The notes under the pieces: generated by a model | What the model saw: the letters and a program-made list of their open reading frames with translations, nothing else | What the model was told of the DNA's origin: nothing | Databases searched by the model: none | Part shown: piece by piece, positions 43,568-55,380 of the stretch | How the letters are laid out: every line of letters starts with the position of its first letter | How positions within the stretch are numbered: position 1 is the first letter of the stretch | Position numbers and translations under genes: made by a program | Assembly (NCBI GenBank): GCA_035610835.1 | Contig: CM069446.1 | Location: 65,927,191 to 65,991,190, forward strand | Direction of reading: 5' to 3' | DNA from: Ophiura sarsii | Lineage: Eukaryota > Echinodermata > Ophiuroidea > Amphilepidida > Ophiuridae | Length of the DNA stretch: 64,000 nt

Positions 43568-44095
43568 TCGCTAGTCATAAGGGTCGCTAGTCAAAAGGGT
43601 CATTGGTCATAATGGTCGCTAATCATAAGGGTCGCTAATCATAATTCAAATGAAGGTTCGTTAGTCATAAGGTTCGTTAGTCAAAACGGGAAAATGGTTC
43701 GTTAGTCATAATTGAAACAAAGGTTCGCTAATCATAATAGAAACAAAGGTTCGCTAATCATAATGCGACAAAAGGACCACTAGTCATAATAAAAATGAAG
43801 TTCCGCTAGTCATAATTTAAAAAGGTTCGCTAGTCATAATTAAAAAAAGGACCGCTAGTCATAAATAGACAAACAGTTCGCTAGTCATAATATGAAAAAT
43901 GGTTCGCTAGTCATAATAAAAAAAGGGTTTGCTAATCATAATATGAAAAAAGGACCGCTAGTCATAATACAAATTAAGGTCCGCTAGTCATAGTTAAAAG
44001 AGGTCCGCTAGTCATAATGGGATAAAAGGTCCGCTAGTCATAATGGGGAAAAATGTTCGCTAGTCATAATGGAATAAAGGGTCCGCTAGCCATAA
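43568..44095 (+). repeat. GCTAGTCATAAT minisatellite
   Basis: About 20 units of 22-30 bp with the core ggttcGCTAGTCATAAT and a variable A-rich spacer (aaaaa, gaaacaa, tgggata). Unit variants alternate ggttcg, ggaccg and ggtccg. It begins exactly where the LINE sequence ends. Non-coding. Confidence 0.93.
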
Positions 44096-44935
44096 TAGAT
44101 TACTACACTTGTTAAATTATGTTTAAAACAGAGATGTAAGTCTTCCGGAAATTCCCGGAATTCCGGGAATGGCTTCAGAAACTGATTTTCTTCCGGAAAT
44201 GAGATTCGTCTGGAATTTTCCTTCAAACATTAAGCCAAGGAATACCGCCATCCATAAAGCAGCACAAAATGCAAAAAAAACCGATTTTTCTGCAACATGA
44301 GCTGTCAAATGCCAGTTTAACACCGTGTTCAAAATAGAACGTGATAACTTTTCAGGTGACTAAATCCTGTAAAGATATTATATTGTTTAAAATATGTGTA
44401 AATATTTCTAATATACAAATCTTGAACACCTTTTGGTGTTAATAACCAGAACACCTTTTAGGCGTTCTCAAAAAATTGAATTGAAAACAAATTTGAATTA
44501 GTGGATGGAATTTATGATCCGTTGGGTGGCTCCGGCAAAAACAAGAAGAAACCAAGCTGACTTCGAATTATAGCTAACTATATTTGACTTTATTTGAAAT
44601 GGTCCATTCTGACACTTATTTATGAAGTTATGATCATCCCGATAAGAAACCATTTCGTATCCTTCTCCCTGTAGATTTGTATCACTAAAAAGGGGCATAT
44701 TTTATCGAAACTCAACCATGATGGTACATCGCGAGGCGTATGTTTTGTGGAAATGTAATGTGACTTACCTGAATTTTGGAGTAAGGGTGCTTTACAAGTT
44801 GGCGATAAAAGATGTGGTAAACATGCGCGCGTTTTACTTTCATCAGACGTTTTAAACATCGTATTTGCCTGTTGCCAGATTTTTTGCTATATTTCGACGG
44901 GCCACCTGACAAAGAGGCATAGTCTCTGCTTCCTT
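44096..44935. other. Stretch without recognised gene
   Basis: Bases 44140-44215 have clustered ttccggaaattccc-like short palindromes. The remainder shows no transposon ends or supported coding sequence. Confidence 0.35.
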
Positions 44936-46320
44936 TATTATTATTTATTATTTATTACTAGCGGCGTACCCTCGCTACGCTCGGGTCCCCGCTAGATGGT
45001 TCACATTAACTACCTCTGAAACCACATAACCCCCCTACAACAACACCCCCTAAACCAGGTTGATTTATAACCATATCCCTTCTAAAGGCATTATAAATCC
45101 CTATAACCCCCCCCCCCCCAATCAGAATCAGAATCAGGTTGATTTATAACCATGTCCCTCCTAAACCATTTACCGTGGCTACTTTATTAACCCTGTAGGC
45201 CTATACCTCTCAAACAGCATCAAGTTAACCCTCGGTACTTTTAAAACCACATAAACCCCATACAACCGCCCCCCCCCCCCCCCCCCAATGCAACTACACC
45301 AACCAGGTGGATTTATAATCATAACCCTCCTAACCATTTCCCGCGGCTATACTTCATCCGCTAGATGGTTATGCCATATTGCCTACCTCTGAAACCACAT
45401 AAACCCCCTACAACACCCCCAAACCAGGTTGATTTATAACCATATCCCTCCTAACGGCATTATAAACCCGCAACCCCCCACCCCCAATCAGGTGATTTAT
45501 AACCATATCCCTCCTAAACCATTTACCGTAGCTACTTTATTAACCCCTATATAAAACCTCTCAAACCGCATCAAGTTAACCCTCGGTATACATTTAAAAC
45601 CACATAAACCCCCTACAATCGCCCCCACCCCCACTGCAACTACACCAACCAACCATTTCCCGTGGCTACTTCATTAACTCTTAACCCTATCCTAAAACAT
45701 TTTCCGTGGTTTTTCCCCCCTCCCATGCACACACCCAAACCAGTTTGATTTATAATCCCTTAGATTGTTGTTAAAGTAAAGAAATCAGGTTGCTTCATTA
45801 ACCCCGCAAAACGCTAATTGTACCATCATAACCCTAGGCCTATCCTAAACCATTTCCGTGGTTTTACACCGCCCCTCCCCCCCCCCCTCCCGCCCCTCCC
45901 CCAACATGACACTGTACACAGGCCTGTAACCATTTCCCGTGTGGCTTCTGCGCCATGTGTAGGGGTCGGGTGCGTGTGCCGCGGCAGTGAGACCTTGCGC
46001 AAACATGCACGCGACGCGTTACCACGGTAAGATTACGCTGTAGTAGTACGCGCAACGCACAATGTTGTTCAATTCTAGCGGCATTTATGAGCCAAATCTG
46101 AGAGGTTTTTTGCTGTTTTTGGAGCCAATTGTTAACCAATTTCACTGAAATAAACTTTAACACCCTTCCCGTTATTTCCTCTATCTTTCATGCAAATTAG
46201 GCGCCACTTTGATTAAAAGCAACGGAGAAATAAGGATAACAAATAAACAAATAAACAAACACACAAACACACACACACCCCTACACCGTTTCCAGATTTA
46301 TAGTAGGATTTACCGGTGCT
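44936..46320. repeat. C-rich repeat block, possible element
   Basis: It begins after an (ATTATT)n tract with actagcggcgtaccctcgct and ends near tttccagatttatagtagga after an (AAATAAAC)n/(AC)n tract. Inside, two copies of an approximately 370-bp unit (cgctagatggtt...accacataaaccccctacaa...gtggctactt) carry C runs at 45109-45119, 45270-45287 and 45876-45890. The borders suggest one mobile element, but no coding region or clear TSD was found. Confidence 0.5.
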
Positions 46321-47400
46321 TATAGAGCGCATTTCCAAAAGATCAATGCGCTGTACAAATAACATACATCAAAAAATGGCATACAATTATATAACAACAA
46401 AATAACATCAAAAACTTTAAAAATATGATATAAAAGATGCATTACAGCAAAGCACCACAGTTGTATAAAAAGTATTACATAATTTACACAATAATCAGTT
46501 ACAAAATGTTTAAAAATACGAATGAAATGACAAAGTTATATATAATTTTAAAAACCCTAGGCCAGGAAGTGAACTAATGTTTAGGAAAAAGGTGAGTTTT
46601 TAGAAGTTTCTTGAACTTTTTCACACTGTTTGCTTCACGAAGAGACCTAGGTAACATATTCCATAAAATGGGGCCTAAAACAGAAAAACATTTATCCCAT
46701 AGGTTCTGTTGGTGGAAGGGGTCACAAGACGGGTTGTGTCTTGAGTTGACCTAAGACCGGCATGCCCTGGTGTATACAAACAAATGAGATCTTGCAAATA
46801 TTGTGGGATGAACCTTGTACAATTGTACACATGCACTAAGATCTTAAAATCAACTCTCTGCTGGACCCCGGCAACCAATGCAGCTCACGAATCAAAGGTG
46901 CAGCGCTAGTGCACCTATCAACATGATAGACAAGGCGTGCAGCGCGGTTTTGAAGCCGTTGGAGACGTTGCATATCTGATTTTGACAGGCCACCAAGCAA
47001 AGAATTGCCATAGTCCAGCCGAGAAAGGATCAAAGATCTTACTGCATGTGCACAGGTTGTTCTATCAATAAATCGTCTTATCCTCCAAAGATTACGTATA
47101 TGGAAATTAACAGTACGACATAGCTTATTTACATGTTGTTTCATACTGAGACTACTATCAAATACGATACCAAGATTCGTAATACAAGAAGAAGGGGCGA
47201 CACAGATCCACCTATTTTCAAATTAATGTCCAGGTGGGACACTGCTTCAACATGCCTAGGAGACGAAATCAGGAACAGCTCAGTTTTTGAATCATTGAGC
47301 TTCAGCTTATTAGCATGCATCCATGATCGAATTTCTGCCTTTACTGGAAAAAAAATACTGTCAAGTCCTTTACTGACTATAATGTGCCCATAATATAGCC
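46310..47400 (-). pseudogene. CR1/L2-like LINE fragment (C-terminal part of ORF2)
   Basis: The minus strand encodes, in shifted frames, IRSWMHANKLKLNDSKTELF (about 47280), RTVNFHIRNLWRIRRFID and LILSRLDYGNSLLGGL, then LQNRAARLVY, LIRELHWLP and VDFKILVHVY, ending in PGHAGLRSTQDTTRL. This is the standard thumb and C-terminal series of CR1/L2/Jockey-type LINEs. A frameshift at about 47142 and another at about 46850 make it non-functional. It is 5' truncated. The 3' UTR has the gcgctctataagcacc motif (46316-46335). Confidence 0.85.
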
Positions 47401-48229
47401 TCATTGCGCTCTTCGTGGTTAATGGTTCTATTTCACATAATAGCCACGCCCCGCCCCCCCCCCCCAAAAAAAATACAACTTGTTTATTTTTCCATAGAGG
47501 TTTCCTCAAAATAGGGTCGGTATAGGTCGGATTGATTTTGCTAGTTGTTGTTGTGACCAAGACCTAACCAGCACGCAAAATTCTGAACCATGTCAGATCT
47601 TTTGGATGACCACCCATACTTGACCCAAAATAACCCACATAATACAACTTATTTTGATTTGTTAACATTTATATCGAAATTCAAGTCACAAAAAAAATGC
47701 CTGTTTCGGTTTGTACGTATGTGATCAGTCATGAACATGATGAAAGATGATTACGATTCATGTATGCATAATGAATATAACACATGGGTTTTGAATCCAC
47801 CACGGGTTTACCAAAACCACTGAGATGGAGGTTACATGGACATGATATGGGGTCACATGAGGGGTCACGTGGGGTCAATTAAGGTCATACGTGACTTTGA
47901 AATCAATTTGAAAAAAACCCCACCCAGTTACACAGTCGGGACTGTTTGTAGTACACGGTCGGTCGGACGTGGACAAACAAAACCCTTTTATATACTCGAA
48001 ATAATAAAGGACTTGATTTTAACATTATCCATGTGAAGGCCGATTTCCCGACTGACGTCTTCAAATTAAAGTAACGTTCATTTGAAAATGCCGAAACTTG
48101 TCGAATGGTGCAAAACCGCCAAATGATTGTCAAATGTGGTGTGGGGGATGCATGCCCCCCCCCCCCCTTTTTTTGACAAAACAACTGCTCATGCAATGTC
48201 TATCTCTTAAGGTTCCAAGGGATGCCTCT
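47401..48229. other. Stretch without recognised gene
   Basis: Contains a C run (47453-47466, 48157-48168) and a short ggtcac-type repeat at 47850-47885. ORFs here have no domain support. Confidence 0.35.
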
Positions 48230-48297
48230 CAGTGGCGAAACTGGGGTCGGATGGGGGGCGGGGGGGGGGGGCAAAGGATATTCTCCCCCGGTGAACA
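48230..48297. mobile_element. Left end of a hAT-like element cut by the assembly gap
   Basis: cagtggcgaaactggggtcg followed by a G run matches the ends of the hAT-like elements at 2015 and 30478. The other end is not visible because sequence is missing from 48298. Confidence 0.5.
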
Positions 48298-48397
48298 NNN
48301 NNNNNNNNNNNNNNNNNNNNNNNNNNNNNNNNNNNNNNNNNNNNNNNNNNNNNNNNNNNNNNNNNNNNNNNNNNNNNNNNNNNNNNNNNNNNNNNNN
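48298..48397. other. Assembly gap (100 N)
   Basis: Exactly 100 undetermined bases, a length commonly used as a placeholder for a gap of unknown size. The sequence after it is the second copy of 15158-27266. Confidence 1.
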
Positions 48398-49511
48398 TCG
48401 GTAAAATATGAAGCTAAACTCCAACCTGGAATGTCCTACTAGCTTCATGCTATTTACGGAATAAAGTGCAATGTATGCCTAACATAGCTTTATTCCGTGT
48501 ATGGTCCTGAGAGTTAAGTCGGACAAAAAATATTTTCAGATTTGTCCAGATTCAAATTGCCCAGAAAAAAGCTTTAACATATTATATGCAACATCTCAAA
48601 ATTGCTTAATGTTTTCACCGTCAAAAAAACAAATTGAAGTTGCCTTTGTTTTCTATTGATTTCTGGCATGTTTATTGGACCATATCTCCTAATTCACACT
48701 GGTGACTTAACGCTCATTTTGTGGTGACAGGTCTCCCTGTCTCTATGATAATATAATCAGAGTCTTCTTAGTTCGACATTTGTTCTATAACTGAGAGTTT
48801 ACTTTTGTCCTCACGAGTTTGAGTGAGTGTTACTGAGCGTAATTGAGTTACTGACATTTTACTTGGACGACCATTGAAATGTTGTTAGCCCTGGAAATTC
48901 TTTGATTCCTGTGTTCAAATCAGGTCTGGTGCTGGACAGACTCTATCAAAGCAATTGTATATGCTAAACGCATATTTTATTTGTAGTTAATTATAATCTT
49001 AAAACCGCCAATGAACAATCTGATTAAACTATAATTATATTTTGCACGGCTTTTGTATTTTATGGCTTTATTATCATTTATATTAAAAAAATTATTAAGC
49101 ATTTATATAATTATGTTTAGACCAACAACAAAATAAGTTTGTCTCTGAAGAAACCTGAACAGGGCTATACGAAAGCTGGTATCTTGTTTTAAACAAGAAA
49201 CGGGCTCTGTGGCATGAATACTTAAACACTACCATAATTGTAAAAACAATTAACGTTTATGTTGAACTGTATTTAACTTCAATCTGAAGTTGGCAATGTT
49301 TACACTTGTAAGCAAGAAAATGAAGCTGATATGGAACAGCACAATGTGAAATTGAAATTTGATGAAGCATCATTTTCAAAAATTCAAGAAAAAGGGGTAA
49401 CAAAAGTTATCATGCGCAATGCGAATCTTAATAGCGGTCTTCTGAGATAAACTTGTCCTGTTTTTATTTGGCCTTACCCAATAGCGTATTTATCAAGTAG
49501 TTTGTATTATA

Positions 49512-50070
49512 CAGTCATCACAATAAGTAACTGACCAGGTAATAAATGTGCTGATAACTCTACAAGTATAACTCCTACATAAACATATTAAATTATAAAC
49601 ATGTTGAGAAATTCCTCTTCTTGAATTTGAGATATTACACGCTAAGAATGGCTGATTATTAAAGAAGTTACAATCATAAATGTACTGTCAAGTCTGATTT
49701 TCATTTTCACATTTTCATTTTCAACACCGGGGACTCAGACCGGCAAATTATTGATTACTGGTAGTGGTAAGTGCAAATTCGATGGCCTGGTTGTTGGATG
49801 GCATTGTTACGGTTAATCAATACGGCACACAAGCTTTACCTGTCATACTCTCCCCGTGTTGAAAAGAAAATGTTAAAATGAAAATCAGACTTGCCCTAAC
49901 GTTTGGGCTCGTAACTTCCTCATTAATCAACCATTCTTAACTTGTCATATCTCAAATTCAAGAAGAGAAATTTCTCAACAACTTTATAATTAAATATGTT
50001 TATGTAGGAGTTATACTTTCAGAGTTATCAGCATGTTTATTACCTGGTCAGTTACTTATTGTGATGACTG
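49512..50070. mobile_element. Mariner-type foldback MITE, 559 bp, copy B only
   Basis: Ends cagtcatcacaataagtaac and its complement, inverted arms of at least 165 bp, flanked by TA at 49510-49511 and 50071-50072. Copy A has the intact TA site (16258-16272, tgtattatatatag). No transposase. Confidence 0.92.
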
Positions 50071-50191
50071 TATATAGTTTTATAAGAAAATGGGTTGTTT
50101 TATAAATTACGTATGAGATTGAGAATAATACTTTCGATATACCCATAGTGCTTGTTTTCATCAGCGAGAGCACATATATTTTGTTATCACA

Positions 50192-50374
50192 GTGCTCAGC
50201 ATTATTATCCCACGACTCATATTATTCTTATCTACATCACGTGGATACCCAAAAGGAGGACGACGACGTCTACTAACTAAGGATCTTAAGGACGACGACC
50301 ACGTAACCGACCCCATCCACAAAGCGTACACACACTGCGCGCGTAATTGTGTAAATAGCTTTATAATATTGTGA
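50192..50374 (+). other. Copy B of the unassigned GRRRLLTKDLKDDD small ORF
   Basis: Counterpart of 16376-16573, 60 residues. The frame is open despite in-frame length change in the Arg run. The acceptor-like AG of copy A is missing here. No function inferred. Confidence 0.2.
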
Positions 50375-50984
50375 TTATATTAAATAATAAATAAATAATA
50401 GCATAAGACAACCCAAAAGGATGATCGTGAAAGATGTTTTATTTAATTTGTGGTTTTCTCTGTGATTAATATACTTCGTAAATGGATGACGGTCTTCATA
50501 CGAATCATAGGTACCTTAGTCAGTGCATGTCTGTGTTTTCTCTCATTATTTTGATTTTCCTGGTTAGATTTACTTTAAAAATCTGACAAATCATGTAGCT
50601 CACTGTAAGACATTTTGCACTTCTACACGCAGCAGAGTCACTCGCCTGTCTAAAAGTATTCTCTTGGTGACAGGTTACAGTATTACTATGGCTTACATGT
50701 GTCAAGAGAAAGATTCTGTTATTTGTTCAGAGACTAAGTGCCAAAGCTGTGTAAAATACATTAAACTCCCTACCAAAATTTGCTATCGATGCCCTTCAAT
50801 AATCTCAATTGATCAAACTGTGTCAAAATATGAATCAAGCACCATTTAGTAAATGCCATGTTAAATACTATGCTATGCAGTGTCTTTCATTCTAAAAGTG
50901 TGTAGTATTTCTGTATTTCACATTTTGCAAACAGCGAACATGAATATATAATGCAGAGCAGTATTACAACGGGATTTGACTTAA

Positions 50985-52350
50985 AGCGCAATTTAGCGAT
51001 TTTCGGGGATCGGCTCTAGTAGCGCAACGGTATCACATCGCTTGAACGGTAGTACATCGACAAGACATCGTCAGGACATATCGTCAGGACTTCGTCAGAA
51101 CATCGGCGAAAACGTTAGCAACGGCAGGCGCCGGTAGACATGTTTGAAACTGCTAAAGGATTTCTGCCGTGCAACGGGACTACAACGGCAGTACAACGGA
51201 AGTACTCCGGTATGACTTCGTTAAGTGTCGGAAGAGCATCGGTAGCGCCCTGTAATTGATCGGCGGCTCTCTGGTGGCCTCATAGTCAGATAGTAGCAGG
51301 GGTGTGCCACTCAACTTGCCGATCTGAAGCTACTTTTGTTTAACCAGTGACGTCACTGGTGAGTGTCCCAATTTTGGTGGCGCTGTTTGTGTCGTCTGCT
51401 TTAGGTATTAGACTTAATTGAAGTTTACACTGAATTGTTGGAAAAATTCCACAAAAATGGTGTGTAAATGGTCCAGACGGACCAGCTGAGTGTCGGTCAG
51501 GGATAGAATACCGTATTGCACATACACACGCATTTTATATTGATCTCAGACGTGTTTTGAATTAATATTAGAACATATATCTATGGTAGATCATGTTTTC
51601 TATTGTGCGCTGTACGTGCTATGTCGTTCGCGTTGAAAATTGTAAGGGTTTTGTCTGATTTACGACAATAACAGGCTAAATAGCCCTAAATGTTCCCAGA
51701 TTTGATATTTGAGATTTTGAGCTGCGTATAAAGATTGGAACAGTAAACGGTCAATACGCAATGGGATTGGTATTAGTACGGTAGTACAGGACATCAGGAC
51801 ATCATCAGAACATAAACTTGCAGTCCGTAGTACACACACAATGACGGTATGGTGTAAAGTGAGACAATGAATTGAAATACCTAAAATAAATAATGAAACG
51901 TGAAGTATCATGTATTTCAGGCTACAAACAGTCCAGCACGTACGTGTTACCATAACTTTTAAAACCGCACCATTTTTGTGGAATTTTTCCAACAATTCCG
52001 TGGAAACTTCAATTAAGTCAAATAAAGCAGACGACGCAAACAGCGCCACCAACATCGGGACACTCACCACGTCAATGGTTATCATGAACGTAGCTTTTGA
52101 GTATCACACCCCTGCTACTATGAGGCCACCAGAGCCGCCGATCCATTACGGGGCGCTACCGGTGCTCTACCGACACTTAACTAAGTCATACCGGAGTACT
52201 GCCGTTGTACTGCCGTTGTAGTCCCGTTGCTCGCTCCGTCAGCGCAACGGCAGAAATCTGTGAGCATGTTCAAATATGTCTACCGTCGTCTGCCGTTAGC
52301 TAAAGGTTTTCGCCGTTCTGACGATATTCTGACGATGTCCTTGCGTTCTA
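50985..52350. mobile_element. Foldback element in copy B, large inverted arms
   Basis: Left arm 51000-51480 and right arm 51960-52345 are inverted copies (shared blocks: tctggtggcctcatag, gtaccgccgatc-type and acaacggcagtacaacgg). The loop between them contains, at about 51780-51990, the reverse complement of copy A's 19055-19230. The outer ctcgccgtagctatacc terminus present in copy A is absent here. Confidence 0.75.
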
Positions 52351-53405
52351 GGTCCCATAGGAGACATTCTTGACCTCGGAAACGTCTTGGATGAACCATC
52401 TGAAGTCAAAATCTTATAATATCATGCACATTGTAGTTGTGACACACAAAAAATATACTGCCTGGAATTTTGTTTTCAGAATTTGTACAACACATTGTAT
52501 CAAGAAGATGTTAAGTTAGTAATACGCTTGTGACATTACCAATGGCTTATGTATGAAGCCATACCTCAGTATTCCTACATGTAGATGAAAAACGAATGAT
52601 TACAAACAACAACCAGCAAAGCTGTTCATCAAGTGATCACGAGTTATTCTGTTCACAACGTGATCATCAGAAGTTGTTCATCACTTGATAGGGAAAAAAT
52701 GTTTATCACGTGATCATGAAAAAACTATTCTTCACGTGATCATGCATTAGCTGTTCATCACATGATAATGAAAAGCTAGTCATAAAGTGATCATCAAAAG
52801 TGTTCTCTTCAATCGAAAACGTATCATATACATCAATCGATGGAAAAAATTAGAGAGAACATCAGAATTATTTTTGTCAATAGCCTATATTTGGTAAATC
52901 CTCGGTGTACAGCATGGAATTAACCTAGCACAAAATCCTCTATTGACGGATTAAAGAATTAAACAGCTTTATTTCGTAAAGGGATCTTGAAACTGGACTA
53001 ACTTATGAATGTCTTACACCAAGGATGTACCTTAGCATATCAGTGGAAAGCTGAAGTGTTCATCTTTCTACCGATACCAAATTTGTAGGAATTATTTTCT
53101 TATTTCAACTATAAGTCACTTACTTGAGAAAATAGGGAAGTCGCAATCTGAATGTGCCATAATCACCACTTTTTGTCCTCAAAAGTCAAATGAGCATCTC
53201 ATTACACTGTTATTAGTCGTCAACGTATCTACACTTTAAGGGACAGATGACAGAGTCGTTCTTTTGAGTGCGAAATAATATTGAAGTTGACACATTAAGA
53301 GTGGGCCCTCCCCTCATGCTCATGCAAGGGGCTGAGCACTGACACAAATGTTTGCTACAAATGTGATATCGTTGGAAAGATGAACACATCATCAGCTTTC
53401 CATTG
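52350..53405. other. Copy-B-specific stretch
   Basis: Not present between 19325 and 19390 of copy A. It includes a degenerate tandem array at 52620-52805 (listed separately). The rest has no recognised gene or transposon ends. Confidence 0.55.
52620..52805. repeat. CACGTGATCA degenerate tandem repeat
   Basis: Seven to eight units of about 25-27 bp approximate ttcatcacgtgatcatgaaa. The core joins the palindromes CACGTG and TGATCA. Present only in segment copy B. Confidence 0.8.
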
Positions 53406-53540
53406 TTTATGCAGCACAATACTCATATATCACTAAACCTGTGAACAAAAGGCGATTAAGAAAAATAAATCCGATTTTTTTTTGAGGAGGATATTTATAT
53501 CCAGCTCTTGGGTAGTAAGGTAACATTAAACATTAAACAT

Positions 53541-53888
53541 CTTAAATGCTGAGCAAACTCCACTACGCTCGACCTCTTTGTGCTCTCACACATGCATAGT
53601 ATCGCCGCCATGACAAATTGACGCAGCCTGATTGGACAACGGTTGTCAACGCATGCGCTCAGTGGCTGAGCGTTGTGGAGCTTATTGCTCGAGATGCTCG
53701 AGTACATTATTGCGTTGAATTTGTTCATTTTTTCTTAATTGTTGAAGATGGCTAAAAGGGCTCAGCATACTCCACAACGCTAGCCTTGACCACCGTCGAC
53801 CAATCAGGCTGCATCATTGTTGTGGTGGAGCTACTACGCATGTGTGAAAGCGCAAAGAGTTCGAGCGTTATGGAGTCTGCTCAGCCCT
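53541..53888. repeat. Dispersed CTCAGCATACTCCACAACGC repeat, two adjoining copies
   Basis: Inverted ends ggctcagcatactccacaac (53757) and gcgttatggagtctgctcag (to about 53888), preceded by a second, reversed relative at 53541-53690. A related copy is at 29246-29365. In copy A only the last part (19468-19505) remains. A MITE or SINE-like family; type not settled. Confidence 0.6.
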
Positions 53889-54304
53889 TTATTATGCCTT
53901 CGACGCGCCCCTGTAAATGTTTGAGCCCAGAGACAGAGACAAATATATAAAATAACTTTAAACTTTTCCTTAACGGTGAACAAACTTCAGAACGTGTGCT
54001 AAACCACATTTGGAGATAATTCACTACTTTATCGCTCGTATCATCTAAACCAAACATCAAACCTAACATTGTGCAGGGTATTGAGAAAATCATATGGGTA
54101 CTCTTCTGATTCCAAAATCTTGATTTTGATGTGGACAAGTAAATTTAATCGGGTCACAATCTTTTAACATCATTGTGCAAAGATTAGGTCATCTTTAAAT
54201 TATATAATTATATTATAAGTATCGGTTGTCCTTTCAACGCTTATTGGGAAACCTTTCAATACATTATTCGGAAAAGTGTACTTTAGGTCCCAGATTCTAA
54301 ACTG

Positions 54305-54600
54305 TACTAGTATGGTCCGATACTGGAACACCCAGTATCGTTCGATACTGGTACAAAGGCAGTGTTCCAGTATCGATACTGGCACATGTACCAGTATCGT
54401 TCACTACTGGGATAAATTACACTGGTAGTATGTGTACCAGTATCGCCCGATACTGAAACATAGAAACGTTCCAGTATCGCTCGATACTGTAAAACAATTT
54501 GGTGGTCCAGTATCAACCGATACTGGAACAGTAAAATCGTACCAGAGTGTCGAGCGATACTGGCAACTTGTATGTTCCAGTATTGAACGATACTGGTACC
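54305..54600. repeat. Array of nine GATACTGG near-palindromes (copy B)
   Basis: Same nine-unit layout as 19901-20194. Unit order, spacing and the one triplet-less unit are retained. Most substitutions lie in spacers or in the central triplets, for example cagtatcaaccgatactgg in unit 7. Confidence 0.9.
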
Positions 54601-55294
54601 TAAAGTACACTTTTCCCCATTATCCTACTCGATCTTTTACAACTGATAACTAGGCTGCTATGAAAGAACGTTTATATTTGTTAGATCCCGTATACAACTT
54701 TGACGTATGTTGCATCATGGCAATTAGTCCAACCCGTTTGGTCTAGATATAGTTTGGTAAAGAACGGTTTAAAGTATAGCCCTTACTTTGAATGGGCGTT
54801 ACATAATGTGCAGAATCATATGATTTCATGCACAACGTAGCAACTTGTTTTTCTTCAGAATTTTATTATGATTATTAAGTTTGTAAAGTGTATATCGTTA
54901 GGCAATTAATCACAACTATTAATCGTCCAAAATATTTTATATTACCGAATGGATATCTATTGTATATAATATTATATTATTTTAGTACAATCGGTGAAGT
55001 GGACGACACTATACAGTAAGCATTTTATACCGAATATGTTGGTGTAAATATGGGTGTCTTTCAGTGATACATTATGAATAAGATATTGGCAAGATAGTGT
55101 ATGGTGGGTGGGTAGATATATAAACAATGGTAATGGTAAACATATATCGCATGTCTTAGAGGGGGATAGTAAACACTATATCCCGGATGCGGATTTGTTT
55201 CACTGCATTCGGCTTCCCTTGTGTTATGGGAAAATCGACATTGAACTGAGTGACATAGTTTTACTATTTACAAACAATGCATGCAATATTGTAT

Positions 55295-55380
55295 ATGGTA
55301 TCTCATATGATATCACATGATTTCATACGATTTCACATGATATCACATATGATATCACACGATTTCACATATGATATCAC
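55295..55380. repeat. CATATGATATCA satellite, left part (copy B)
   Basis: Counterpart of the start of 20885-21735. The last 32 bp (55349-55380) are duplicated at 57678-57709 on the other side of the inserted LINE. Confidence 0.9.

Noticed and set aside
43568..44095. CRISPR-like appearance of the GCTAGTCATAA minisatellite
   Set aside because: Spacers are short A-rich variants of one another; it is a minisatellite.
48098..48448. ORFs running through the N gap
   Set aside because: The open frame is created by undetermined bases.
54200..54653. ORFs with repeated YQYRSILEH-like peptide
   Set aside because: They are translations of the GATACTGG palindrome array; the same peptide pattern appears on both strands because the units are palindromic.
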